This document shows, piece after piece, positions 27,075-35,091 of a DNA stretch of 64,000 bases (position 1 is its first letter; every line of letters starts with the position of its first letter). Both the position numbers and the translations under genes were made by a program. Source of the DNA: Sphingobacterium tabacisoli (GTDB lineage Bacteria > Bacteroidota > Bacteroidia > Sphingobacteriales > Sphingobacteriaceae); contig NZ_JAEQMU010000001.1 in NCBI RefSeq assembly GCF_017908035.1, positions 744,001-808,000 on the forward strand. The letters are read 5' to 3'. Under the pieces are notes generated by a model that searched no databases, was not told where the DNA came from, and saw only the letters and a program-made list of their open reading frames with translations.

Positions 27075-29918
27075 TTACTCCAGTTCAGTTTTGTCGTTTG
27101 CTTTCTCTGTTTGAGTTTCGCTGGTTGCTTGCTCTGCTCCAGTTTTTTCAATTGTCTGCTCTGTTTGAGTTTCGTTGGTTGCTTGTTCTGCTCCAGTTTT
27201 TTCAGTTGTCTGCTCTGTTTGAGTTTCGCTGGTTGCTTGTTCTGCTCCAGTTTCATCAGTTGTCTGCTCTGTTAGAATTTCACTGGTTGCTTGCTCTGCT
27301 CCAGGTTCATCGGTTTTTTGCTCTGTTAGAATTTCACTAGTTGTTTGCGCTACTTCAGTTTTGTCAATAATTGCTTGCTTATTGTTTTCTTTTACATTTG
27401 ACTTTTCACTGGATTTTCGAGAGATAGGAACTCTCTTCGTAGGGGTGCTGTCTTCCTTAGCAGATTTTGTTCTTTGAAAATCGTCATCAGTAATATTTGA
27501 ATAATCTATGACTTCAATTAGTCTATCTTTTAGTTCTTTTCTTAGAGTGGTGGAGTGTGTCCCTTCCTTGTTATTTTCTCCTTTAGAGGGAGTTTTTATC
27601 TGATTTATGAATGTTGGATTGGACAGGAACTTTTTTATATTTATATCTGCATCACTAATCTTAGAGAACAATCTCTTTAATGTTAAGTATTGTTTTCCTC
27701 CTTCTAGAGCTTCAATTATTTCAATAAATGGAGGTTCATTGTCAATATATTGAATGTCAGATATTTGTTTAACAATTCCTTGGTTTTTGTCAATGCTCTT
27801 TCTAAAGTATGTGGAGAGATTATCAATGTGATTATTACTGTTAAAATATAATACAGGAATATCTATATTGAAAGAAGGTAATATCCGATGTTTTATTTCG
27901 ATTTCGAGCTCTCTTAGTAGCTCAGCGTAACTATCGTCACTGTCTGTTTTTCCATCCTTTGAGAGGTTAGGAAATCTAGCTACAATCTCTTCGTAAATGT
28001 CAATTACAAAATCTGTATTTTGGCTAAGTATATCAAGTTTGCTAAAACTTTCATTTATGTCTTTCAGAGAAAATAAGAAATACTTGTTGTAAATATTGAA
28101 TGTGAAATGTTGATATTTAGCTTTCAATTCATTTTTTAAGACATATGGATTGTTTGTGTCATTTAGATAGTTAAGTAATGGCTCTTGTCCATAATATTGA
28201 ACAAATGCTTGTTCAGACGGCTCACTAGGAGGATTGTCTTTTACTAAGAAGTAATCTCGATATCTTTTAGTACCCTGCTCTCGTCTAATTCGTTGGTTAG
28301 AATTTAAGTAATTTACGTGTATTAACCCAGACAGACTGGATGATATAATATAGCTAGGATTTGAATTTATAAGTTCTTTTCTACGTAAATTGTAAATTAA
28401 TTTAATTACTTGAAAATGTGTGTAGTTTTTACTCGTTATTGATATATTATCTTTCAATATTTTGAAATAAGAAACCACATCACCAAACTGAATCATCTCA
28501 TAATTAGTAGCTTTAACCAAACGGTTCAAAATTTCTATTTGCGACGTCGTTGGTCTGATGGAAATCTCAGAATCATTTTTATCAGATAAATTTTCTTTAA
28601 ATTTTTCTAGACAGTAATTTAATGTTAAGGTATTTAATAAAATAGGGTCGCATGACCATATTTGGTCAACTAAGTCTTTATCTATTAGTATATTAAAAGT
28701 ACGATCAATGTATTTCTTAAAAGGCTCCAGTTTCCCATCTTTAAAGCTTAACAATAATTCGTTTATACTTCTTAAGTTTGGTGTATACAATATTGAGGTC
28801 GTTTGCGATTTTTTGGAGAGGTAGAATGAATCTAATGTCTCGAAAATCAACTTCAATAGAATGTTATTGGACGCTTTTGGGTACCAAGTTTTCTCTGTAT
28901 CAGAAATGCTTGAGTTGGTCTTATTTGAGGAGGTAACAACACTTTTTAAGTATGTGTATATTTGCTCTTGATCAGTACTTAGAAGGTTTATAATATGATC
29001 ATTTGGTAGTATTTTTTCTAAATATTTATTAACTTGATTTTTTATGCCAATTTCATTTACAGAATGATTTTTATCTGAGATATCAACAGTTTGTTTGCGC
29101 AATCCCCTTTCTAAGTACTCCTGTAATTGTTCTGTTTTATACGCAATTAATATGATTACATTATTGTTTATCAAAAGTTGTCGAATATCTTCTAACATCT
29201 CATAGATTCCTTTAATTTGAAGGTCAAAATCATCAATTGCAATAATGAGCTTATTTGTACCAGCTCCTCCAATAGAATTTAGATAAATTGATACTAATTC
29301 GATGAAACTTGACCGTAAATTACTTCCTTTGGCCAGATTAATTAAATTATCTATAGATTCTTCATTGTAAATATCTTTATTATCTTTTTTTGTGACTCTA
29401 TAGGCATCATAAACTTTCTGAAAGTTATAGAGAAGTTTTCTTCTCTCGTCATCGTGTAGTTGAGTTTTTTTTTGCTCAAGATCTAACTTGAATTTTTTAA
29501 ACATTTGAACGATAACCATTTCAAAGATAGTTTCCTCACCTCTAAAAAGACTAGGATCTATTACTTCTAGACTTATGAAGTTTAAGTTTTGGAATTCAGA
29601 CCTCTCATCTTTCTTGAAAAAGGAATTAGTTTTATGATTTACTAAAGCATTCATAAAGCTGAGCATAGTTGATGACTTACCGATGCCTCTTTCTCCGGTA
29701 AAAGCAATAATATTATTGTAGGAGTCACTTGTCTTATTGGACTTGCCATTTTGTTCGTGATCTTTTAATAACTCTTGTTTTACTATGATTTCTTTAATAA
29801 GTTCTTTAGCTTTTTTATAGGCGGCAGCAAACGGAGACTTTTTGAATGCACTGCTTTCTTCATAAACAATTTGATAATAATCTGGTATTTCTATTTTTAG
29901 TGTTTCTTTTGAGTTCAT
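27075..29918 (-). CDS. rdrA: RADAR ATPase RdrA with C-terminal repeat tail
   Basis: A 947-residue P-loop ATPase. Walker A Gly-Glu-Arg-Gly-Ile-Gly-Lys-Ser is at 75-82 and Walker B Ile-Ile-Ala-Ile-Asp-Asp-Phe-Asp at 225-232, followed by a large helical region. This agrees with RdrA, which forms a ring and delivers substrate to RdrB. The identification is supported by the rdrB gene 118 bases downstream. The oddity is the last ~93 residues: five tandem 18-residue units rich in Thr, Glu, Gln and Ala end three residues before the stop. Such a tail is not part of the RdrA fold I know. The known accessory genes rdrC and rdrD are not seen. Confidence 0.9.
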   Translation of the reverse strand: MNSKETLKIEIPDYYQIVYEESSAFKKSPFAAAYKKAKELIKEIIVKQELLKDHEQNGKSNKTSDSYNNIIAFTGERGIGKSSTMLSFMNALVNHKTNSFFKKDERSEFQNLNFISLEVIDPSLFRGEETIFEMVIVQMFKKFKLDLEQKKTQLHDDERRKLLYNFQKVYDAYRVTKKDNKDIYNEESIDNLINLAKGSNLRSSFIELVSIYLNSIGGAGTNKLIIAIDDFDLQIKGIYEMLEDIRQLLINNNVIILIAYKTEQLQEYLERGLRKQTVDISDKNHSVNEIGIKNQVNKYLEKILPNDHIINLLSTDQEQIYTYLKSVVTSSNKTNSSISDTEKTWYPKASNNILLKLIFETLDSFYLSKKSQTTSILYTPNLRSINELLLSFKDGKLEPFKKYIDRTFNILIDKDLVDQIWSCDPILLNTLTLNYCLEKFKENLSDKNDSEISIRPTTSQIEILNRLVKATNYEMIQFGDVVSYFKILKDNISITSKNYTHFQVIKLIYNLRRKELINSNPSYIISSSLSGLIHVNYLNSNQRIRREQGTKRYRDYFLVKDNPPSEPSEQAFVQYYGQEPLLNYLNDTNNPYVLKNELKAKYQHFTFNIYNKYFLFSLKDINESFSKLDILSQNTDFVIDIYEEIVARFPNLSKDGKTDSDDSYAELLRELEIEIKHRILPSFNIDIPVLYFNSNNHIDNLSTYFRKSIDKNQGIVKQISDIQYIDNEPPFIEIIEALEGGKQYLTLKRLFSKISDADINIKKFLSNPTFINQIKTPSKGENNKEGTHSTTLRKELKDRLIEVIDYSNITDDDFQRTKSAKEDSTPTKRVPISRKSSEKSNVKENNKQAIIDKTEVAQTTSEILTEQKTDEPGAEQATSEILTEQTTDETGAEQATSETQTEQTTEKTGAEQATNETQTEQTIEKTGAEQATSETQTEKANDKTELE
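27087..27356. repeat. five tandem 54-bp repeats encoding the RdrA tail
   Basis: Five contiguous 54-bp units (27087-27140, 27141-27194, 27195-27248, 27249-27302, 27303-27356) encode variants of Gly-Ala-Glu-Gln-Ala-Thr-Ser-Glu followed by Thr-Glu-Gln-Thr-Thr. The frame is preserved throughout. The unit farthest from the stop is the most diverged. Confidence 0.95.
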
Positions 29919-30137
29919 TTATTCTAAATGTCTTATTTTTTAGTTCTTTGATTCAAATTTCAAAATAATAATAAGTGTTAAGTGGAGGTAAAAGATACTT
30001 TCGCACTTAATTTTGCTTTCAATACTTATGCTCTTGCTTAACAAATAAATTAATAATTTATTGAAAGATAATAAAACAATGTCGATTTACAATCTCAAGT
30101 TGCTTTTTGTTGTAAAGTTAAAAATATGGCAATCCAT

Positions 30138-30375
30138 AAAATATGGGAAACCGTAATGATGTGTAGTTTAAAATACATTAAATAGGGGAGTCGTTTCCCT
30201 TGTAAATGTTAAATCGAAGTGTCGTTTATGATGTTTTGTATAATATTGTATTATAGATACATAAAGCTTATCTTTAAGTATTCATAATAAGAATCCGCGC
30301 CCTGCGGATGTATAATTGGTTAAACATAGTCCTTGCGTCCTCAGGGGCTATATTGCATAATGTTTATTCTTTCAG
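30138..30375. repeat. right copy of ~230-bp island direct repeat
   Basis: This matches 15353-15575 in the same orientation. Its 3' block contains a perfect 6-bp hairpin (atccgc/gcggat) followed by a second hairpin after ttggttaaacatag. The middle differs in sequence and length by about 12 bases, so the copies are old. Confidence 0.75.
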
Positions 30376-30431
30376 GGAGCATCCACCATCATAGGAATCA
30401 TTATGAATGTACTGCTTCACGCATTGTGTGG

Positions 30432-30600
30432 ACCAAAGCTGTGTTTATTTCTTTCACAACCATTAAATGTTAGTTGGTTGACAACTGCTGTCTTTTGGAA
30501 CTAAGTCCTATAAAACTTGTGTTAAAAACCAATTCAAGAAGAAAGAAATAAACTTACCGACCTCACAGCCCATTTGGTAGATCAGATATATAGCTGCTAA
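30432..30600. pseudogene. truncated second copy of the tiny membrane gene
   Basis: The minus strand encodes a frame beginning at Gln-Leu-Ala-Ala-Ile-Tyr-Leu-Ile-Tyr-Gln-Met-Gly, matching the 41-residue protein at 4290-4415 from its middle onward and reading past the equivalent stop. The 5' half and any start codon are missing. Downstream sequence also matches, so it is a diverged partial duplicate. Confidence 0.6.
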
Positions 30601-30693
30601 CTGACGTGTAGTTGGTTAAACACAGCTTTTGTAGTCCGCATCAGCTATGTTATACAGTATGTGTAACATAATCTCTAGCTTCTTTTAAAACCT

Positions 30694-32373
30694 TTATTCT
30701 CTATATTGAATCATCATACCGAGAGGGGATTTCATCATATTTTGTTTTTCTTTCTCAATTTCCTTTATTGACTTTACTGATTTAGCAAGATCTTTTAATT
30801 TTGGAGCGTCAAATAACTGACTGAGTATTGCTGTAGACACTCCGTAAAGGGGAGTACCAGTATAAGCAGACGCGATTTCGAAAGTACCCATAACTAACCA
30901 AGAACCAAAATCTTTACCAGCGATTTTCCATTTTTTAGCAACCAGTTTCTTTATAGCTTTATCATGGTCTGTAAAAGCTCTATTTAGGTTGTCATAAACC
31001 CTCGCTGTAGTTGAGGCATAGTCTAGATAACTAGCTAGTGCTATTTTATCAATACTGTCCGATAGTATATTTCTAATATCATTGATAGCACCAGATTTTC
31101 GTATTTCAATTAGACCTTCTGGGGGAATTCTTCCAATCCATCTCAAATTGGTGTTTTTTAAACTATTTAAGGCTTGTAAAATATGGGAATTAGTAACTAC
31201 GCTTTCAGAAAGTGTCCTTTCTCCGTCATATTCTAGTTTCCATTTAAAATATTGCCAAGAAGTGGGAGCGTCGATAAGAGGGATGCCTCCACCAATATTC
31301 ATAGATTTTAAAAGTAATTCGTTTGATATTGACATTCTACCTAGTCCTACTAGAGAAACTATTAGACCAGGATTATTTGTATTGAATGTTTTTCCCGCTA
31401 GTCCTTTAGTCTGATTTTCTATTTGTTGAGCCAGTGAGTCTTTGATATCTGTATCAAATAATACCCTCGAAGGATCTTTTATTTCCTTGATGACTTTTTC
31501 TATCGTATTTAGCTCTTCTCCAAACTTAATTAACTCATCAAAAGAGGAGAAGTTTCTCCCAAAAACCTTGCTAGCGTGATACAAGGAGTCGGACTCTCCT
31601 AATTCGTACACTTGATTAAAATAATGCTCATGCATCATCTCCTTATCAGCCAAAATTACGACAATAGGGTTTTCAAAATCGGCTAGAGCTAAAGTCTTAT
31701 ACTGGAGTATATTTAATGCATGTTTTAGAATATAATAGACTCTTTGATTTTTATCCCATACTTTAAACATATGCCGGGATCTTATTATTGGACAGGGCAG
31801 AATAATTGTATCCGTATAGATACCACATTTGGAAGCTATATTTTCACAGTGAGATGGAAAGAGATCGCCTCCAAAAACTGCTTTGACGGTATTATACTGA
31901 TCTTGTAAGTGGTAGTATCCTGCCTCTGCAACTTCTTTCCAAAATTCATTTATACAATGGATTAACGGTTCAATAGATCGCTCTATATCATCGTTTGGCT
32001 GTTCATACGCAAAGAACTCAGCTATGTTATGAGGAGTTGATTTAGCTTCAATCATCATATCATAAATTGAACCAAAGTTTATCTCAAATATCTTGAAATA
32101 GTGTTCTTGAATTTCATGCAGGCTAATTGCGCCTTTTGCCTTTTCCTTGTGATCGAAATGCTCGGCCATTAAAGCCAATGACCTTATAACTCCATCAATA
32201 GTTGATAAATCAGGATTTCCATCCTTATCGAATCTAGCTTTAGAAAAGCTTTCTTCAAGTACGTCCTGCATCCCCTTATCATATACTATTTTACCTTCTT
32301 TCATTAGGTCCCTAAGTATCAAAACTCGTCTTTTGACCCTATCTTCATATTCTCTTTCTTCTCTAGACTTCAT
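30694..32373 (-). CDS. uncharacterised 559-aa protein
   Basis: A 559-residue protein I do not recognise. Residues 1-60 are charged and helical. The middle contains Cys-Pro-Ile-Ile-Arg-Ser-Arg-His near 195 and several Trp. Near the C-terminus a Gly/Ala-rich stretch (about 496-520, including Ala-Ser-Ala-Tyr-Thr-Gly-Thr-Pro-Leu-Tyr-Gly) is weakly hydrophobic and could touch a membrane. No P-loop or nuclease motif is seen. It begins four bases after the stop of a small gene, at the end of a tightly packed cluster that starts with an XRE regulator. It is probably the main protein of an unknown defence or conflict module. Confidence 0.7.
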   Translation of the reverse strand: MKSREEREYEDRVKRRVLILRDLMKEGKIVYDKGMQDVLEESFSKARFDKDGNPDLSTIDGVIRSLALMAEHFDHKEKAKGAISLHEIQEHYFKIFEINFGSIYDMMIEAKSTPHNIAEFFAYEQPNDDIERSIEPLIHCINEFWKEVAEAGYYHLQDQYNTVKAVFGGDLFPSHCENIASKCGIYTDTIILPCPIIRSRHMFKVWDKNQRVYYILKHALNILQYKTLALADFENPIVVILADKEMMHEHYFNQVYELGESDSLYHASKVFGRNFSSFDELIKFGEELNTIEKVIKEIKDPSRVLFDTDIKDSLAQQIENQTKGLAGKTFNTNNPGLIVSLVGLGRMSISNELLLKSMNIGGGIPLIDAPTSWQYFKWKLEYDGERTLSESVVTNSHILQALNSLKNTNLRWIGRIPPEGLIEIRKSGAINDIRNILSDSIDKIALASYLDYASTTARVYDNLNRAFTDHDKAIKKLVAKKWKIAGKDFGSWLVMGTFEIASAYTGTPLYGVSTAILSQLFDAPKLKDLAKSVKSIKEIEKEKQNMMKSPLGMMIQYRE

Positions 32374-32376
32374 AAT

Positions 32377-32706
32377 CTATTTTCTATATTGCTCCTCATA
32401 AGACTTTGCAATTTCATTCATCATTGAATTAAACAATAAAACTCTAGAATTGATTAAAGTATCAATAGTTTCGAAATCCGTTTTTAACTCAGGGGGAGTA
32501 GTTTCGTAAGATTCATCTGTCAAAAGATTGTTTTGAAAATTCAAATATAAAGCATTGCTTAGCTTAGCTAATATACTGTCCACACTTTCATCAAAGTAAG
32601 TGGAAGCAATTTGAAATTTTGCTACATTTTGATATAGATCTTTATAATACTGTATGGTCAAATCATTTAATTTTTTGTAGCCTTCCATCGTTTTATTGTA
32701 CTTCAT
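32377..32706 (-). CDS. small helical protein of the unknown cluster
   Basis: A 109-residue helical protein if the ATG at 32706 is used. A TTG at 32748 in the same frame would add 14 residues, and the frame is closed by a stop a little upstream of that. I prefer the ATG because it overlaps the stop of a 22-codon open frame (32693-32761), as expected for translational coupling. The sequence is rich in Asn, Tyr and Lys with no known motif. It ends four bases before the 559-residue gene and probably acts with it. Confidence 0.5.
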   Translation of the reverse strand: MKYNKTMEGYKKLNDLTIQYYKDLYQNVAKFQIASTYFDESVDSILAKLSNALYLNFQNNLLTDESYETTPPELKTDFETIDTLINSRVLLFNSMMNEIAKSYEEQYRK

Positions 32707-32765
32707 TGTCGCCGCCAATATTTTTATTTCCTTTGCTTTTACTTCCAATTGAAGTAGCCATAATT

Positions 32766-32858
32766 TTAGACAACAGAATTACGGTGTCTGTTTTGGTCAA
32801 AGAATCCTATAATTCCGGTCATAATTGGAATTATCTTATTGTCAGACTTATTACTCAT
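32766..32858 (-). CDS. possible 30-aa peptide overlapping the 357-aa gene
   Basis: An ATG-started 30-codon frame overlaps the end of the 357-residue gene by eight bases and ends four bases before the next ATG at 32761. It has a charged N-terminus and a short hydrophobic middle (Ile-Ile-Pro-Ile-Met-Thr-Gly-Ile-Ile-Gly-Phe-Phe). Position and coupling favour a real small gene or leader, but the length is too short to be sure. Confidence 0.25.
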   Translation of the reverse strand: MSNKSDNKIIPIMTGIIGFFDQNRHRNSVV

Positions 32859-33924
32859 TTTCCTCTTCTTTTTTAGTCCCACGTTTCAGCTTAATTGTTG
32901 TCAGCTTGTTGGCTTTCCTGTATTCTCTATCTTCTTTGCTTTCTATAAATGAACAGTTTTCAAGAAAGTCGACGTGGGGAGATTTTACGTCGAGTTCTAC
33001 CGTCAATGGTGCCTTTTTATCTAGAGCCATGACATAATCAAGTAATCTAGCTGCCATACGCATTTCTCTGAAGTCTGGGAGGACTGCTATATTTACTAGT
33101 TCTCGGTCGTTAAGCTCGATGAAGCCTAATATACCACGTACAGCATGTGTAATTTTGTATCGATTAGTTACTGGCGAGCCACTAACAAGATCAACTAGTG
33201 GTGCCGGAAGCTCTGATACTTCATCCAAAGCTGAAATGTCAAATAGCTCTGAGTAGGTATACCTGGAGTTATCTGTATTTCGTTGGAGCAATGTCTCAAT
33301 TCCGGCTTGTCGTCTACACAGTTTTCTAATTGAGACACCTAGGTCTTCAGCTGTGAATGGTTTATCAAAATAATTGCGGAGATGGATAAGAACGAATAGG
33401 GAAGTCTTGGGGGTAAAAAAGAACCCCTCGCTGATCAAAAACTTTAGATAATCAGTCAGTAGTTTATTTTCAACTTTCCGTTCACCCGTAACCACCTTCT
33501 TTTTCCATTCCAGATATTCAGGCTCTACAGCTATTTTGTGATCGAGACCATCTTTGTATTCTGTACGATCTTCATAGTTGACGGTAAAACGGTAAATAGT
33601 TGATTTCTTATTATAGTTGGCTGCACTCGTAAGCTTGACTTCTTCCTCGGCTCCTACATGAGTAGAAGGAAGTACATTAACAAAAGGAGTTTGGAATATC
33701 GGAACAAAAAGCGTCCACAGGTCTTGTTTGAACTTGCTCTTACTGGTTGGGTTTAGGGTCTCGAAAAAATACCCATTCGGTTTACCTAATAGAAATGAGG
33801 CATCCTCGTCAGATAGTGATGATTTGCCTAGAAGATTGTATACATTAAATAAAACCTCAAAATCGGTCCGAAGCATTATAACAAGCGGACTTTTTACTCT
33901 GGTATTTTTCTTAATGTTCCCCAA
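32851..33924 (-). CDS. uncharacterised 357-aa protein next to an XRE regulator
   Basis: A 357-residue soluble protein of unknown family. The first 170 residues are mixed alpha/beta. The middle (about 150-190) contains a Leu/Phe-rich helical pair. The last 100 residues include Asp-Phe-Arg-Glu-Met-Arg-Met-Ala-Ala-Arg-Leu-Leu and a Lys/Arg-rich end. It follows the XRE gene by 57 bases and overlaps the next small frame by eight, so it is an internal member of the cluster. The strong basic and acidic tail might bind nucleic acid or a partner. Nothing more can be supported. Confidence 0.65.
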   Translation of the reverse strand: MGNIKKNTRVKSPLVIMLRTDFEVLFNVYNLLGKSSLSDEDASFLLGKPNGYFFETLNPTSKSKFKQDLWTLFVPIFQTPFVNVLPSTHVGAEEEVKLTSAANYNKKSTIYRFTVNYEDRTEYKDGLDHKIAVEPEYLEWKKKVVTGERKVENKLLTDYLKFLISEGFFFTPKTSLFVLIHLRNYFDKPFTAEDLGVSIRKLCRRQAGIETLLQRNTDNSRYTYSELFDISALDEVSELPAPLVDLVSGSPVTNRYKITHAVRGILGFIELNDRELVNIAVLPDFREMRMAARLLDYVMALDKKAPLTVELDVKSPHVDFLENCSFIESKEDREYRKANKLTTIKLKRGTKKEEENE

Positions 33925-33981
33925 TTTAGATTAATAAAACACTAAAATAAGCAAATTATCCCGTTTGGGGGATATAGGTTG

Positions 33982-34461
33982 TTATTTGGAGATGTATTTA
34001 CCGTTTCGGAGGCTTAATTTGCTAGATTTTTCTACGACTCTTAAAGCTTCTTCGATGACCAAAGCATTAGGTTTCCCTTGTTCAAAAAGATATTTCGCGG
34101 TATCATCCGCACTCTTTCCATCGACAAAATAACCCGCATCTATCATTCCATTTATCACTAAAGTGCAATCATCAATATTAGATAAACTGATGATCTCTTT
34201 GACAAATCTGCTTCCATCACTTTCTAATAACTCTTCATCTGAAGGGTAGAAGTCTCTCACGTCACATCCCAATACTTTTGCGATTGCTATCAGTACATGA
34301 TGTGGGTATTGATTTTTATTTGACATATTCTCTACGTTACTAACGTATTCTGGTGCTTTATCAATGGCTACCGATAGCTCTCTCGCAGATATATTTTTTA
34401 TAAGTCGCCAAAATTTCACCTTATTTATGGCGTATATCGTGGAAAGTGTTACTCGTCTCAT
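33982..34461 (-). CDS. XRE-family helix-turn-helix regulator
   Basis: A 159-residue protein with a Cro/C1-type HTH at about residues 14-72: a first helix containing Lys-Phe-Trp-Arg-Leu-Ile-Lys-Asn, then Ser-Ala-Arg-Glu-Leu-Ser-Val-Ala-Ile-Asp, then a recognition helix ending Val-Ser-Asn-Val-Glu-Asn, and a closing Ile-Ala-Lys-Val-Leu-Gly. The C-terminal 85 residues are a helical sensing or dimerisation region. As first gene of the 30.7-34.5 kb cluster it probably controls that cluster and itself. Its promoter would lie in the AT-rich sequence just right of 34461. Confidence 0.8.
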   Translation of the reverse strand: MRRVTLSTIYAINKVKFWRLIKNISARELSVAIDKAPEYVSNVENMSNKNQYPHHVLIAIAKVLGCDVRDFYPSDEELLESDGSRFVKEIISLSNIDDCTLVINGMIDAGYFVDGKSADDTAKYLFEQGKPNALVIEEALRVVEKSSKLSLRNGKYISK

Positions 34462-35091
34462 TCTGCAAGTAACCTTATTTGCAAAAAATCAAGATGAAAT
34501 TATAAATTTTGAATTTTGTGAATTATGTGTTATAATTGTAGTGTGATTGACAGGTTAACTATTTGTTTTTCTGTTGTTAAATTGGCTATTGACGCTGTAT
34601 CTTGTCCAGAGAACCTAGGAAATTTTCAGGAGAAACAAGATCGAGAGTCAAAGCCCCATTCTCTTATCTTTGTGAGGAGAGATGGGTGCTTACTCTTGTT
34701 CTTTTCTCCGGGCTTCCTAGGGCCTTCTGAAGGAATGAGGTAAGTCCCATCTCTTTTCAGAGAGGATCTCATCCCATACATAAATACATTGTTCATTTTA
34801 GCCATAACCAAGATGAATAATGAGAAAAAAACAAGCAAAAAGAACGATTAAAAAACCTCCTTAATTCCAAAGGATTGGAGAGTCATTATTGATGACTTAG
34901 ATCGTTGTATGTGCCAATTATTAAACCGACAAAACCCAATTGTAAAGCGCCAAGGTATCTACTCGATTTCATTTAGTTAATTTTTTATTTAAAACAGTGT
35001 GGCCTGATCGAGGATTAGGTACGTGTAGGTTGTTGATAAAAGTAACGCTCTGACCCGCCCTCATTAGGTCACACTTAATGAATCCAAAAAA
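34462..35091. other. 630-bp intergenic region at the island's right edge
   Basis: No convincing gene is seen. It separates the AT-rich defence island from the SusC operon. It holds the likely XRE promoter (left end), a long imperfect inverted repeat (34614-34721), a smaller hairpin near 34750-34770, and the plus-strand leader of the SusC operon. Confidence 0.6.
34614..34721. repeat. ~108-bp imperfect inverted repeat
   Basis: The arms begin and end with cctagga/tcctagg. They pair through segments such as ggagaaacaaga with its counterpart ttgttcttttctcc, and agccccat with atgggtgc, around a small centre. It could be a decayed palindromic element, a structured RNA or a boundary relic. Confidence 0.6.

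Larger units (their letters stand above)
29919..30693. other. 775-bp intergenic region with repeats
   Basis: No intact gene is seen. From the rdrA side it holds an AT-rich stretch likely to contain the rdrA promoter, the right copy of the island direct repeat (30138-30375), the truncated copy of the tiny membrane gene repeat (30432-30600), and a third, diverged copy of the ttggttaaaca-hairpin element (30607-30655). Confidence 0.6.

Noticed and set aside
27053..27340. Plus-strand open frame of 95 codons over the rdrA repeat tail
   Set aside because: It is the antisense of the 54-bp repeats. Open frames on several strands are expected when the repeat unit is a multiple of three.
27087..27356. 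Possible CRISPR-like array
   Set aside because: The 54-bp units are contiguous without spacers and encode protein in frame.
34626..34838. Minus-strand 70-codon frame in the SusC leader region
   Set aside because: It overlaps the long inverted repeat, and the predicted peptide is explained by the repeat sequence.
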